Origin: Metridium senile
Lineage: Eukaryota; Cnidaria; Anthozoa; Actiniaria; Metridiidae
DNA: 64,000 bases
Direction of reading: 5' to 3'
NCBI GenBank assembly: GCA_949775045.1
Contig: OX459109.1
Coordinates: forward strand, 15,137,632 to 15,201,631
The first letter of the stretch is position 1. Each line of letters starts with the position of its first letter. Made by a program: the position numbers and the translations under genes. Positions 32,090 through 44,639 of the stretch are shown piece after piece. The notes beneath the pieces are model-generated. The model did no database searches, was not told where the DNA came from, and worked only from the letters and a program-made list of their open reading frames with translations.

Positions 32090-35000
32090 TTGGAATTGAA
32101 CATTAAAATTTGATTTGTAAATAAAGTGTATGAAAGCCAAAACCTTAAGAGCCAATGTCAGGAAGAATCAAACATATTCGAAAATCCGTGGCAACGTTCC
32201 ATTTTCTGATTTCGCTCAAACTTTGCCACAGGATACATTATCATACAAAGAAAAGCAGTATGAAGTTTTTTTTGAAAAAATATTTTTTATTTTCGAGAAA
32301 ATTACGATTTATTGCCGAGCCATCGAGATCACCGTTTTGGCGGCCTAAATCAAAGGCAACTTTGATCGTCTCGCTTACAAAGAAAAAATAAACCTTAAAA
32401 GCCAAACATCTTATAACATTGTTGTTTGGTCTTTTAACATTCATTTGCGTGATTTTGGAAAAGTTTGCTCTAGTTCAAAGATCAAAAATAATTTTATTTA
32501 CGAAGTGAGGTAATTTGACTCGTCGAAAGTGTGTTTTAGATAAATATCGTTTTCACCATGCGATAAACCTTTAAATCAAACAAGATTCAGCACATTGATA
32601 GAGGAATAACTTTGCTTTCGAATGGTGTATAGATTTCTTTGGGCAAATAAATATGTGCTTCACAAGAGCTATTCAAAGGTTGGTGAAAATCGTGTTTACG
32701 TGACCTTGACCTCACTGTTCAGACCGCGACGCATACTTCCGTTACCTGATATATTTGATAATAATTCCTAATAAAACCTCAAAAAACAATCCCAAATTGT
32801 TATTATATCTACAATTAAGCCTTGCTTACTAATTATGGTTTTACTAAATGCGAAAAAAGCTGTAAAATCTACCTCTTTGCCGTTCTGCTTGTGCATCGTC
32901 TGAGTCAGTCTTTGTCGTGTCGAGTGTGGCATCAATCGATTACTTCCGATCGCTTGCCAGGAACGTCAACAGGTCAATAGCTTAGAGGATTTAAACCATT
33001 TTTTCCTGGATTTTATAGCCTCGTATTAAAGGTACAAGTGTCTGATTGTCAATTCCATGACGGTCACTCGTGGTTTTAAAGCTTTGGCACTTAAAACTGC
33101 GGAAACTTTAAGTAAACAAATAAGTATGCTAATTAGGATAATTACTATGAGCTATTTTTACACTTGTAAGTCACGCGATACAATATAATCAAATGATCTG
33201 TCATTTTTTCCCCTCTTTCTTTCTTCTTTTTTTTATTATACAGGGATTAGTAATTTCATCCTTTTTACTTTAGATATACGGATTTATTGCAAACAGCCTA
33301 AAAAAACAGCCTAGAAAAATTTTATCAGACCTACTCGGTTTGAATTTGATGATGTGAACAGTCTCTACTATTCATCAATAATAATAGTAATAATAAAATA
33401 ATAATAATAATAATAATAATAATGATGATGACGACGACGACGACGACGATGATGATGATGATGATGATTATAATGATGATTATAATGATGATAATGATGG
33501 GCTCCTGTGATAATGATGATTATAATGATGATTATAATGATGATTATAATGATGATAATGATGATTATAATGATGATGATAATGATGATAATGATGATTA
33601 TAATGATTATAATGATGATTATAATGATGATTATAATGATGATTATAATGATGATAATGATGATGATAATGATGATTAATAATGATTATTATAATGATTA
33701 TAATGATGATATAATATGATGATTATAATGATGATTAAAATGATGATTATAATGATGATAATGATGATTATAATGATGATTATAATGATGATTATAATGA
33801 TGATAATGATGATTATAATAATGATTATAATGATTATAATGATGATAATGATGATGATTATAATGATGATGATTATAATGATGATTATGATGATGATTAT
33901 GATTATGATGATGATGATGATGATGATGATTATAATGATGATTATGATGATGATGATGATGATGATTATGATGATGATGATGATGATGATGATTATAATG
34001 ATGATTATAATAATAACAAAAATGATAATTATTATTATTACAATAGAAGCAATAAATATTATCAGTCATAGCATACATAATATACCAATAGGATGATGAT
34101 ATACTTAAATCAGTCTTGGGAACTACTGCTGCAGGTGCAGTTTGCCACCAATTCACTGATGAGATCGATGTATGGTTTCTTTGTAACTCGTTTATTTTTC
34201 TTCATAGAAAGAGTCAGTTCGAGTTCAAAATAGTCGCAGTTATCTTGAAGCATTTGTACTGAGAATGTGTTCAATCTTGACTTTGCAGTCAGTTCACATA
34301 TGTTGTGTGCTTCGAAAAGTATAGGGTGGGAAATAGAAAGTTCTTACAAAACACTTCCATCTGCATGAATGAACAAGCTAGTGATTTTACGTATCTAGAG
34401 TTCTCTTGAGTAGGGGAGGGGATGGGAGTCATTGCAAATAAAAAAATGTGTCAACGGCCTTGCTTCCTTTTCGTTCAAAAATAGTACCGACCCATAAACT
34501 GAATGACGAATAAAGCAAGCAATCAGGTAAAAAGTAAAATAAATAGTTTAACGATTTGAACGATCTGAGATGACAACACTTTACACACCCCTCCCCCCTC
34601 TATACTTTTATTGGAGGCCGTGCGCTTCTCCTTATTAGCATACTTGTTTGTTTACTTAGTCTAAGTGCTGTTCAAAGTTCTATTTAAAACCACGAGTGAT
34701 CGTCATGGAATTGACTATCAGACACTTGTACGTTTATATAAGGCTTAATCCAGGAAGAAATGGTTTAAATCGTATAAGCTATCGACCTGTTGACGTTCCT
34801 GGGAAGCGATCGGAAGTAATCGATTGACACCACACTCGGCACGACAAAGACTGACTCAGACGATGCACAAGCAGAACGGCAAAGAGGTAGATTTTACAGC
34901 TATTTTTCGCATTAGTAAAACCATAATTAGTAAGCAAGGCTTAATAACTAACAATTTGGGATTGTTTTTTGAGGTTTTATTAGGAATTATTATCAAATAT

Positions 35001-35697
35001 ATCAGGTAACGGAAGTATGCGTCGCGGTCTGAACAGTGAGGTCAAGGTCACGTAAACACGATTTTCACCAACCTTTGAATAGCTCTTGTGAAGCACATAT
35101 TTATTTGCCCAAAGAAATCTATACACCATTCGAAAGCAAAGTTATTCCTCTATCAATGTGCTGAATCTTGTTTGATTTAAAGGTTTATCGCATGGTGAAA
35201 ACGATATTTATCTAAAACACACTTTCGACGAGTCAAATTACCTCACTTCGTAAATAAAATTATTTTTGATCTTTGAACTAGAGCAAACTTTTCCAAAATC
35301 ACGCAAATGAATGTTAAAAGACCAAACAACAATGTTATAAGATGTTTGGCTTTTAAGGTTTATTTTTTCTTTGTAAGCGAGACGATCAAAGTTGCCCTCA
35401 TTTTAGGCCGCCAAAACGGCGATCTCGGCGGCTCGACAATAAATCGTAATTTTCTCGAAAATAAAAATATTTTTTTCAAAAAAAAAATCTTACTGCTTTC
35501 CCTTGTATGATAATGTATTCTGTGGCAAAGTTTGAGCGAAATCAGAAAATGGGCCGTTGCCACGAGATGTTTGGTTTTTCCTGACTTCGGCTCTTAAATA
35601 GTTAATGAACAAACTTATTTTTGTCAAAAATTCATCTGGTATTGAGTATTAAAATTTAATTTGAAAATAAAGTGTTGAAAGCCAAAACCTTAAATAG
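32090..35697. mobile_element. ~3.45-kb foldback: ~1-kb inverted arms around a microsatellite core
   Basis: The left arm (about 32144-33140) and right arm (about 34636-35597) are inverted copies. Shared landmarks are AAGTTTGCTCTAGTTCAAAG with its complement, CACGTAAACACGATTTTCAC with its complement, TCGATTACTTCCGATCG, and TTAGCATACTT at the inner ends. The ~1.5-kb centre holds a GATTATAAT-rich array (33365-34030) and unique DNA. A non-inverted motif (ATTAAAATTTAATTTG..AAAGCCAAAACCTTAA) lies in direct orientation just outside each arm (32104-32148 and 35648-35695). No transposase frame is present. It may be a foldback-type transposon or a pair of inverted element copies. Confidence 0.85.
33365..34030. 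repeat. GAT/ATAATGATT microsatellite core
   Basis: (AAT)n, (GAC)n and then (GATTATAAT)n sequence centred between the two long inverted arms. Met-Ile and His-Asn frames are artefacts. Confidence 0.95.
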
Positions 35698-36276
35698 TTT
35701 TAAGTTTTGTCAGAAACTTGTCTGGTTATGAACATTAACATTTAATAACTGAAATGGTAGATGGCTATGAAATTAAAAAGTAGTTGCTATCATAAAATGT
35801 ACAAATTGCTATTTATGTTAAAACTATTAAATATTATGTTACAATAAATTTAGGACGAAAACACTTCAGAAACATGTCAGGCACATACAAGTTTAAAGTG
35901 GAAATTGCACATAATTGCACGTAATTCTATCCTAGCAATATGTTACTAAGCTCTATATATACGATATTTTTATTGTTATCTTTTTTCCTCTACATCCGGC
36001 TTGCCCTCTCCCCATTTCCTCGCGTCCCTGCTGGGAGTACGTTTGCACGATATCACTGAGGCACTGCGCATGCTCTAACGTTAACGCCTATTGAAGAGGA
36101 ACCTAAACAATCTCTGTAAAGGAAACCTTGCATAAAGCACAGGGAGCCCACATTCATTGTTGATTTGCATAAAGTGAGCATTTCTACTACTGTTTATTGC
36201 TGTATGAAACTAGATTTTAGAATTGATGAGTTTTCTCAATAATAATAATAATAATAATTTAATTTTTACCAAATAT
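35698..36276. other. intergenic, nothing recognised
   Basis: No exon or structured repeat identified apart from a short (AAT)n run at 36239-36257. Confidence 0.4.
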
Positions 36277-36420
36277 AGAGTACAAACACTAAAAGTGTGC
36301 AATACTTTGTACTATTTACCACTAAATAGTGTTGATAAAACAATAGAGAACAAAAGAATTTGCTTAATTTATCAGTATTTAGTGGTATTTATGTTGCACA
36401 CTTAATAGTGTTTGTACTCT
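36277..36420. repeat. 144-bp palindromic MITE
   Basis: Arms begin AGAGTACAAACACT and contain GTGTGCAA and TTACCACTAAATA; inverted over about 60 bp. Confidence 0.88.
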
Positions 36421-36900
36421 ACTCTCAATGCTCTTACAATTAATATGGAAGATAAAGTAAATGAATAGAAAAATTTAAATGATTATAAAAACAATATGGA
36501 ACATAATTGTAGTCTGAACTAGAGTGACGTTATCCACTATGAATTCAAATAATATAATAGTGTGTATATATAGCTAATTTAATTAGAGTTGTCTGGTTAA
36601 GATATTGGCATAAAGTCTATATTCATTTACCTTACGACAAGCAGCATGGCTGAAGAGCTATTTCAATTAATCAATTCCAAAAAGTGTTACTGATTAAAAT
36701 AAATGCTGTAGGCGGGGCTGTAGGCTTAATAACATTCTCAATTTGCAATCAGCTTATTGTTTTAAAAGCAAAAGCGGAAATATGAAAATAAACACATAGA
36801 CAATTTGAGGTGGTTTATATAGAAAAATTCTACTTTTTCCAACTGAAATGTTTTGAGGCATTAACTGCAGTGGGGCGTGATTTTTTGAAATTAATTTAAC

Positions 36901-38840
36901 TGGGACGTGAATTTTTGGTAATATAAACAAGGAAGGTGATTTGGAGGCATTGACTGGGACGTGATTTAATTCTGATTGTTATCAACATATCATGAATATT
37001 ATGAATAATAAAGCATATTTGATAAAACAAAACAAAGAAAATAAAGATAGCTTACCGTTTTGTAGTTTCACAAAACTTCCTTTCGTTGATGACCACAACT
37101 TTACATCTAGCATCCGATCGAAATATGCTCTTAAGAACCTAACTCAAATAGGTCAGAAGGATGACTCAATAAGCTAATGAATCAGGCTTAAAATATAATC
37201 ACAGAATTTTGCCAGCAGGAAGTCAGAAATGTATAGTATTTACACAATTACTATCCGTATTAGACAGTAGGTATACGTCATTTGGTGGAGTGCATGGGGT
37301 TTGTTTTCACTGATAGTCATGTGCATGTTTTCGATCGATTACTATCAGACAGAATCGAAACATGGCCTCGTCATGAGTGTTGGAAAACAATAAAGTCAGT
37401 GACATGTATGAGAAGCTTGCCATTCAAGAACAATAGTTATTAAAACTTGCCATTTGCATTATAGCGTCATATGCTATGTATATGTATATATTTTTTTCAG
37501 TTTCCTTTTCCTTCATTTTCTCTTTATATATTTATCTCTTGTAATAGTGTCTTTTCTCAATTATTGTATGTCAATATTTGTACTTTTGTATTTGTACTTT
37601 TTTCTATTCCTTAAAAACTCCATAAATATTGTAAATAAGTACTGTGTGATCTACCACGATGAGCATAGCTCTTGGAGAGCACAGAGTCAAAAATAGGTTG
37701 GAATAAAAAAAACAATGCTATGACAGTACGTTACCAGAATGCTTTGCCTACTTTCTATTGTTAAATAATTAGTGTCAATTACTCTAGTATTCTCCGTAAA
37801 AGCAGGGGCGGATTTAGGGGTGGGCCGAAGGGGCCGCGGCCCCCCCTTTTGTTGAATAAATGATCACTCAAAATGCTGGAAATCGCATCTCTGACGGTCT
37901 CAATTTCAATTTTTTTTTTACCTGGGACGTGAATTTTTGGTAATATAAACAAGGAAGGTGATTTGGAGGCATTGACTGGGACGTGATTTAATCCTGTTTG
38001 TTATCAACATAATTATCATGAATATTATGAATAATAAAACATATTTGATAAAACAAAACAAAGAAAATAAAGATAGCTTACCGTTTTGTAGTTTCACAAA
38101 ACTTCCTTTCGTTGATGACCACAACTTTACATCTAGCATCCGATCGAAATATGCTCTTAAGAACCTAACTCAAATAGGTCAGAAGAATGACTCAATAAGC
38201 TAATGAATCAGGCTTAAAATATAATCACAGAATTTTGCCAGCAGGAAGTCAGAAATGTATAGTATTTACACAATTACTATCCGTATTAGACAGTAGGTAT
38301 ACGTCATTTGGTGGAGTGCATGGGGTTTGTTTTCACTGATAGTCATGTGCATGTAACACGTTTTCGATCGATAACTATCAGACCGAATCGAAACCACATG
38401 GCCTCGTCATGAGTGTTGGAAAACAATAAAGTCAGTGACATGTATGAGAAGCTTGCCATTCAAGAACAATAGTTATTAAAACTTGCCATTTGCATTATAG
38501 CGTCATATGCTATGTATATGTATATATTTTTTTCAGTTTCCTTTTCCTTCATTTTCTCTTTATATATTTATCTCTTGTAATAGTGTCTTTTCTCAATTAT
38601 TGTATGTCAATATTTGTACTTTTGTATTTGTACTTTTTTCTATTCCTTAAAAACTCCATAAATATTGTAAATAAGTACTGTGTGATCTACCACGATGAGC
38701 ATAGCTCTTGGAGAGCACAGAGTCAAAAATAGGTTGGAATAAAAAAAACAATGCTATGACAGTACGTTACCAGAATGCTTTGCCTACTTTCTATTGTTAA
38801 ATAATTAGTGTCAATTACTCTATAGTATTCTCCGTAAAAG
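36901..38840. repeat. ~900-bp direct duplication with 120-bp separator
   Basis: Copy 1 (36901-37801) and copy 2 (37923-38840) are almost identical, differing by a handful of substitutions and small indels (for example, a few extra bases near 38354 and a TA insertion near 38820). The separator (37802-37922) begins GCAGGGGCGGATTTAGGGG and has a GGCCGCGGCCCCCCC tract. No coding content; the duplicated 60- to 80-codon frames have no supporting signals. Confidence 0.93.
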
Positions 38841-39387
38841 GGAATACAAATCTGAATAAGGCCTGGTTTTTAAAACGTCCATCTCACATGTGTCGAATCT
38901 CATGCAAAACTTATGGTGTAAGTTCATTTGCATGAGATGTATTTATTTGTGAGATGAGATGTTTGAAATAGACCTATAAGAAAGAAAAACAAAAACATCC
39001 TGGTACTAAAAATACGTCGATAAACCTGCAAATGGCATATCTCGATTCAGAGAATAACACAAGTAGAACTAGAGTACAGTGACACTCTTTTAAGGCTCAG
39101 ATTTCAGCCGTTGGGGTTTCGTGAGCCCGCGATACTCTACTTTTTTTGCTGCTCCGCAATGAATCATACTTTTGTTTAATCAATCAACAATTGATGCATC
39201 AATATCACACATATTTAAAAAAAAGGGTTTCCGTTTCAAAAGGTTATATATTGCGAGGAAAACGAAATTGTATGGATATACCTCAAACACCAAATAAAAA
39301 TGAATGGTTTAATGTTATTTTAAAATAACTACTTCCTCTAACTTCTTTTGAAAAACAACAAAAAAAGAATATGCATTTTCATAAATA
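38841..39387. other. intergenic, nothing recognised
   Basis: Short imperfect inverted sequence near 38880-38960 (CATCTCACATGTGTCG..TGAGATG). No gene seen. Confidence 0.35.
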
Positions 39388-39535
39388 GAAACTAGCGAGT
39401 AAACTAAGTATATATAGGCTTCGTCGGTGTTTGATATGAACGATAGGTAATATAATGAAATTTGTAACACCGTAAACTGAAATGTTGACTCAACTTTACT
39501 GACGTTTCGAGCTTTAGCCCTTCGTCGGAGTGAAA
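39388..39535. repeat. dispersed hammerhead-like repeat, copy 4
   Basis: Starts GAAACTAGCGAGTAAACTA, ends CGAGCTTTAGCCCTTCGTCG plus GAGT. Full-length in the same orientation as the copy at 49880. Confidence 0.9.
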
Positions 39536-39814
39536 GAGTTAGACCCATGTATTTACATAAATGACTGATATCACTCAAACTCGTTCCCAGGACCTTTTCC
39601 CCCTACCCAAAGGCGAATTGATAAGGTCCTGGGAATGAGGTTGCTATGAATAACACTCTTCAAGTAGAAGCAGTCAAATGTAACAAATGATTATCCCGTA
39701 ATATAGGGAATTAGCAATATCTTGACAAGTAATTCAAGTGTTTTCACTATCAGTCCGTAATTCCCAGCATGCAATGTAACGTAATGGGAAGTTGACGTCA
39801 ATAAAAATAGCGCA

Positions 39815-39940
39815 TTGTTCAGTTAATAATAATAATGATAACTTTTTAACGTCCAAATCTTCTAGCTGGACACAGTGCGCCCTACTGATGGGGGAGACTC
39901 ACTCAAACTCACTACCTCTACGTTTAATATTTTGCACACA
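39815..39940 (-). repeat. dispersed repeat (CGTAGAGGTAGTGAGT family)
   Basis: On the minus strand reads ACGTAGAGGTAGTGAGT, then GTCTCCC, then GACGTTAAAAAGTTATC and an (ATT)n tail. Related copies lie at 49505-49610 and 62292-62390 on the + strand. The A/T-microsatellite tail suggests a retroposed element (SINE or LINE 3' end). Confidence 0.65.
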
Positions 39941-41061
39941 ACTCGGCTCACATTAAAACAAAACTAATCAAGTTAATTTATTTTCAATAGGTGGACCACA
40001 GGGAACCCTATTGAATTATTGCGAATGCAATTACTCGCCGCTTGGGTTTCCTGTGTTTTCTGTGTCGGGTTTCCTGTGGTAAATGTGCCCTTGCATTGTA
40101 AATTGTCCACCCCAAGTGACGTAATAAATATGTCACATATTACTAGACTCTAGAGGGATAACAAATGCCGAGCAAAGCTACGCGAGAAAAGTTTTTGAAT
40201 TTTGCCACCATTCGTCATCGCACCCGTAACGTGAAGGTACCACAGGAAGCCCAACATTGAATTTCATTAGGCACAGGAGCCCCACGTGATTTTCATCAAT
40301 CATGCGCGCGACAAAAAAAATCACCAAAACACCTGTCCACTCATTATTTGATCTATTTACAATTATAGATTGATTAGGGGTCCCTGTGGGTGGACGTCAA
40401 GTGACGTATGTTATGGTTTTGCCAACCAACCATTGTTATTAGAACAAAGACAATTAACAAATATATTGTGAAAATGGTTGGCAAACTATCATCACAATAC
40501 CAACACTTGTAAACACTTGATCCACCTATATTTAGTTTTTCTGTGATTTTCATTGCATTCTATTGTTATTAAGCAATTTTGTGTCCTCTTTATTCAGGTG
40601 TAATGAGATACTAAAGGTTCTGGGAACAAGATTGATGATCTGACCGTAAAAAAAAATATCAAATATAAAAATAATTAATACGTTCAATATTCAATTTTTC
40701 TGTGATTTTCAACGCGTTCTATTGTTAAAAGCAATTTTGTGAGAAGCTACCTGTGAGCCAGATTGATAATAATGGTAAAAAATATAAAATACAAAAAATA
40801 CTGGCCTTGAAAAGTTGAGAAAGTGACAGCCATCAAAACCATAATAGTTCCTTTCTGCGCCATTTTGAAAGCTAGTCGTGACTTTGCATCGGACGGTGAC
40901 GAGCTTGCTGTGTTGGAAAAGAACGAGGGAGACTGAACATGAGCAACCAACCTCTGAATCGTTTGTTTGTTTGTTTGTATCAAATACAACGTAGGTATGT
41001 CCACATGTATGTCTACATGTCTCATGGGTCTAAAGAGAAAAGAAAGAATTGACATATGCAT
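39941..41061. other. intergenic; possible degenerate element at 39988-40395
   Basis: GGTGGACCACAGGGAACCC at about 39991 and GGGGTCCCTGTGGGTGGAC at about 40377 look like weak inverted ends. Two AT-rich blocks (TTTTTCTGTGATTTTCA, TTCTATTGTTA, AGCAATTTTGTG) repeat at about 40530 and 40695. No gene. Confidence 0.35.
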
Positions 41062-43586
41062 AGCATGAAAAGTCGCATTTACAGAGCTTTACGAAACGCG
41101 TTTTTATGCGTAAAGTTCTCAAAAAATATACGCACCATTACGCGTGTCTGTAAAGATGGCGTTTAGATCGTAAAGACGCGTTAACTGACGTTTTTATGCG
41201 TAAAGATCTCAAAAATATACGCACCATTACGCGTGTCTGTAAAGATGGCGTTTAGATCGTAAAGACGCGTTAAGCGACGTTTTTAAACGTAAAGTGTTAA
41301 AAAATATACGCGCCTTAACGAGTGTCTGTAAATGTAGCGTTAAGATGGTAAAGACGTGTAAATGCCGTTTCTAACCGTAAAGTTTAAAAAAAAAAGATTA
41401 ATCCACAGTAAACGATGTGCAAAACACACTTTATTGGATAAAAGTTATCCACTATCTATTAAATATACTTTTAATATAAATCACAAAAGAGAAAAATGCA
41501 AGTATAATCAAATTGTATATGATTACAACATATCAAAGCTCGTGTATTAACGTTAACGATAAGACTTAGACATTATCACTTTGGCGCATTTGTCTTAACA
41601 AACGATATCAATATATTATATGTATCTTGAAGCGCAAATTGATGTATTCGTACTTATTTCAACGAAAATTGTCATTCTACTGTCCTTAGTATTCAGACTC
41701 TTTTTACAATTACTATAAGATTATTATATTATACAGTGTATAAGTTACTTCTGTTACTTCTCTTATTTCTTTAGAAACTAATTCTAGAGTTTTTTGTTTT
41801 GTTTCAAATTCAATAGACAGTTTTATAAAAAGCAATTAACTACTCTATCATGTCTATAGTTAAAAAATCTGACTATTTGTGGGCTAGATCAATCTATCAA
41901 TAGGATATCAGTATTTTGTAGTCGAAAGTCCATTGACCAATCACACGCGAGTATTTCAGGTTGTGCCAAATTTGAATAATCACGTCACGCTCTAACGACA
42001 TATTCCGCGTGGGCAAGCGTTTAGACAACAACAGATTTTAGGCGCTTGATGAAGATTCTTTTTCCATTCTAAATAAGCACATTTAGTTCTTCTAATTATC
42101 GTTAGTCGTAAACAGAAGCTGTTAAGTATAAGAACAGTCAAAAGGGAAGAGCTAAATCTATGATTCAAGCGCTCTACTGGAAGGATATGAACACTCAAGG
42201 CTGATAACAAGGAGAACAAGACAACGGAGCGAAAGATTACAAAGGCAAAGTTGAAATTGGCCGTAACTTAAAGGATGGATGACTAGGTCACATACTAAAC
42301 AAGAATACTGAATAACAGAAGGTTTACATTATTTCTTTCTAGTGTTTTAATGTCTATTTAGACTTGGTTACAGTTGAAAACTTGTTCGATAATACATTGC
42401 CGTTGAATGCTATGAAAATACCGCCAAAAAGTAGCTTTGTTTTATTACGGTTTTATGTCCAGGAAATATGTATGTTTCACCAGGATTTGCTTCGTGTTTA
42501 TAAAATATAACTTGTATAACAAGAAGACTGGTTAATAGAAGGTTTTCAGTACTTCTTTCTAGTGTTTTAATGTCTATTTAGACTTGGTTACAGTTGAAAA
42601 CTTGTTCGATAATACATTGCCGCTATGAAAATACCGCAATTACACAAGACACTTCATTATTCTTTGTTTTATTATATATTCTGGGCGAACTGTTGCAAAA
42701 ATTAGTCACTAAATAGTGACTATTTGTGATAATTTACTTAATATTATTTCATGGTTTAACTGCATTTGCTTTTGTATTACAGCGCAACGCGTAAAAGTAT
42801 GGTCACTGATAATGTATTCGCATACTTCTGTCTCGCCATCGATCCAATAAGCGTTTTGATCCGAGAGAAGATAACACAATCCTACAACGCTGATTGGATC
42901 GATTGCGAGACAGAAGTATGCGAATACATTATCAGTGGCCATACTTTTACGCGTTGCGCTGTAAGTTTGCAACTTGTTACTTTGTATAGTACTGTATAGA
43001 TTATAAGACATTTTTAATAAATATTTGAAATTTAAAATAATTGATATTGGTCATGTTATATGGTTATTGTAGTGCACATTTACATGCTGCGTTGTTTTTG
43101 TGGATTAATTAGGCAATATTGTCAACATCTATTGCGTTTTTATCGAATTTATGCAATCTTTTTCATTTTTTTGTTGTTGCGTTTTTATGACTTTTATATA
43201 TCGTTTTCTTGCGTTTTTATGGCCAGTACACAATCTTTACGATATAGTTTTCCTGCGTTTTTATGGCAAGTACGCAATCATTTCGACAGCGTTTTCTCGC
43301 GTATTTTTTGCATTTACGACATCTATCCGACAGCGTTTTAACGCGTAAATAATGGATATACGTTCTATACGAAGACGTTTTTAGGCGTATATATCATATT
43401 TACGGCATATATACGCCAGGCGTAAAGAACGTATATTCTAGATGTACAATATTTACGACTGGGCGTAAAGACAGCGTAAAGACGAAATATACGTCACTGT
43501 AAAGATGGTCGTAAATGCGCGTATATGTCTTCTTTACGGCATCTTTACATCATCATTACGGCTGCGTAAATTTGACTTTTCATGCT
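41062..43586. mobile_element. ~2.5-kb foldback-type element with subterminal repeat arrays
   Basis: Ends AGCATGAAAAGTCGCATTTAC (left) and the complement of AGCATGAAAAGTCAAATTTAC (right) are inverted with two mismatches. Inside the left end a ~92-bp unit (CGTTTTTATGCGTAAAG, ATATACGCACCATTACGCG, TAAAGATGGCGTTTAGATCG) is repeated about three times. The right end holds related GCGTTTTTATGG and CGTAAAG motifs in inverse sense. The middle has a direct duplication (42310-42430 / 42520-42640) and a second palindrome (42778-42962). No transposase frame, so non-autonomous. Confidence 0.78.
42778..42962. repeat. inner palindrome with ~73-bp arms
   Basis: TTACAGCGCAACGCGTAAAA and its complement start arms that also contain GATAATGTATTCGCATACTT and GAGACAGAAGTATGCGAATA. 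Nearly perfect. Nested in the 41062-43586 element. Confidence 0.92.
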
Positions 43587-43689
43587 GTGATGGCGACCTG
43601 TTATTGTTGTTGACTGGCTAGCAGTTGTATGAAAACTCTTTATCAGTTGACATAGCAAAGTCAACATCAGTATTTCTCATCGCCTAAGG

Positions 43690-43878
43690 GCACGGGCAAA
43701 CGGTTTAAACATTTGCTTTAACATGTTCGATTTTGTTGAATTGCAATCTTTAAGCGCTTTCAGTAATGTTTTGATGTTGAATTGATGTTGAAAGAGTTTA
43801 AAAGCGATTTTAAAAACATTGCAATTTAACAAAATCTAACGGATATTGAAGCAAATGTTGAAACCGTTTGCCCGTTTG
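43690..43878. repeat. 189-bp palindromic MITE
   Basis: Ends GCACGGGCAAACGGTTTAAA and its near complement (AACCGTTTGCCCG). Interior ACATTTGCTT and GATTTTGTT are also inverted. Confidence 0.85.
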
Positions 43879-43927
43879 TTGGGTCTTAACTCTATACACT
43901 TATTTCAAAAAAGGTTGACGGGATGAA

Positions 43928-44228
43928 CTGTGAATGGCGAACGGCGATTGTCCGACCGAAATGAACACGCATACAATATTGTCGTAAATATCCTTTGTAA
44001 TTATCTAACCAGAACCTTCGGGTTATATAAGTCATAACAAATATATCCTAGTGTTTTTTCTGGATTTCTTAGCACAGTGTCATCAATTTTAAGCTCTTCT
44101 TTACTATATGGGGCTGGCGTTGTGCCGTAAATTCATTTTCTTTCTCCAAAGATGCATAAAAAAATCAATATCAAATACCCACAGTTCCTTTCGGTCGTGC
44201 AATCGCCGTTCGCAATTTACCGTTCACT
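43928..44228. repeat. ~300-bp MITE
   Basis: Inverted ends contain GCGAACGGCGATTG and GACCGAAA. Interior AT-rich and non-coding. Confidence 0.82.
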
Positions 44229-44402
44229 CTAATAAGCGGTATACTCGTGCTCACAGAGAACAATTAAAGTTATAACCGACGATTTGAAGAATGATGTTAT
44301 CGATGTATTTCTAGTATGAGGTTAGAAACATGCGAAGGGCAGCAGGTCAACCGTTGACGCAATTGTTGCAGGGACGAAAACACAATAACATGCTTCAGCT
44401 GT

Positions 44403-44632
44403 TACACCTACTTGCAGTAAGGTTGTCATACAAAAATATATATTTGTTATAAAGAAAATAGAACATTTGTGTTTTAGTACGATAGGAATTGATTAAAAGA
44501 CAAAAGAAGATCACTCAAACTGAACTCTCTCTTTTGTCTTTTAATTAATTCCTTTCGCACTAAATCTCAAAATGTTCTATTTTGTGACAAATGTTCTATT
44601 TTGTATGACAACCTTATTGCAAGTAGGTGTAT
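44403..44632. repeat. 230-bp palindromic MITE
   Basis: Ends TACACCTACTTGCAGTAAGG and its near complement. Inner arms share ATAGAACATTT and TTAAAAGACAAAAG. Directly abuts a LINE tail on its right. Confidence 0.88.
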
Positions 44633-44639
44633 GTATAAA

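Noticed and set aside
33422..34156. Met-Ile, Asp-Asn and His-Asn frames
   Set aside because: Microsatellite translation in the core of the foldback.
32241..35563. The same 67-codon frame in both arms of the large foldback
   Set aside because: Its presence twice follows from the arms being inverted copies; no domain, and the frame differs at its ends. Not evidence of selection by itself.
37454..38732. Duplicated 80-codon hydrophobic frame
   Set aside because: Identity is explained by the recent DNA duplication; the peptide is AT-driven Phe/Leu/Tyr with no signal-peptide-like processing or domain.
36901..38840. Calling the direct duplication a pair of LTRs
   Set aside because: No TG..CA ends, primer-binding site or retroviral coding sequence seen, and the separator is only 120 bp.
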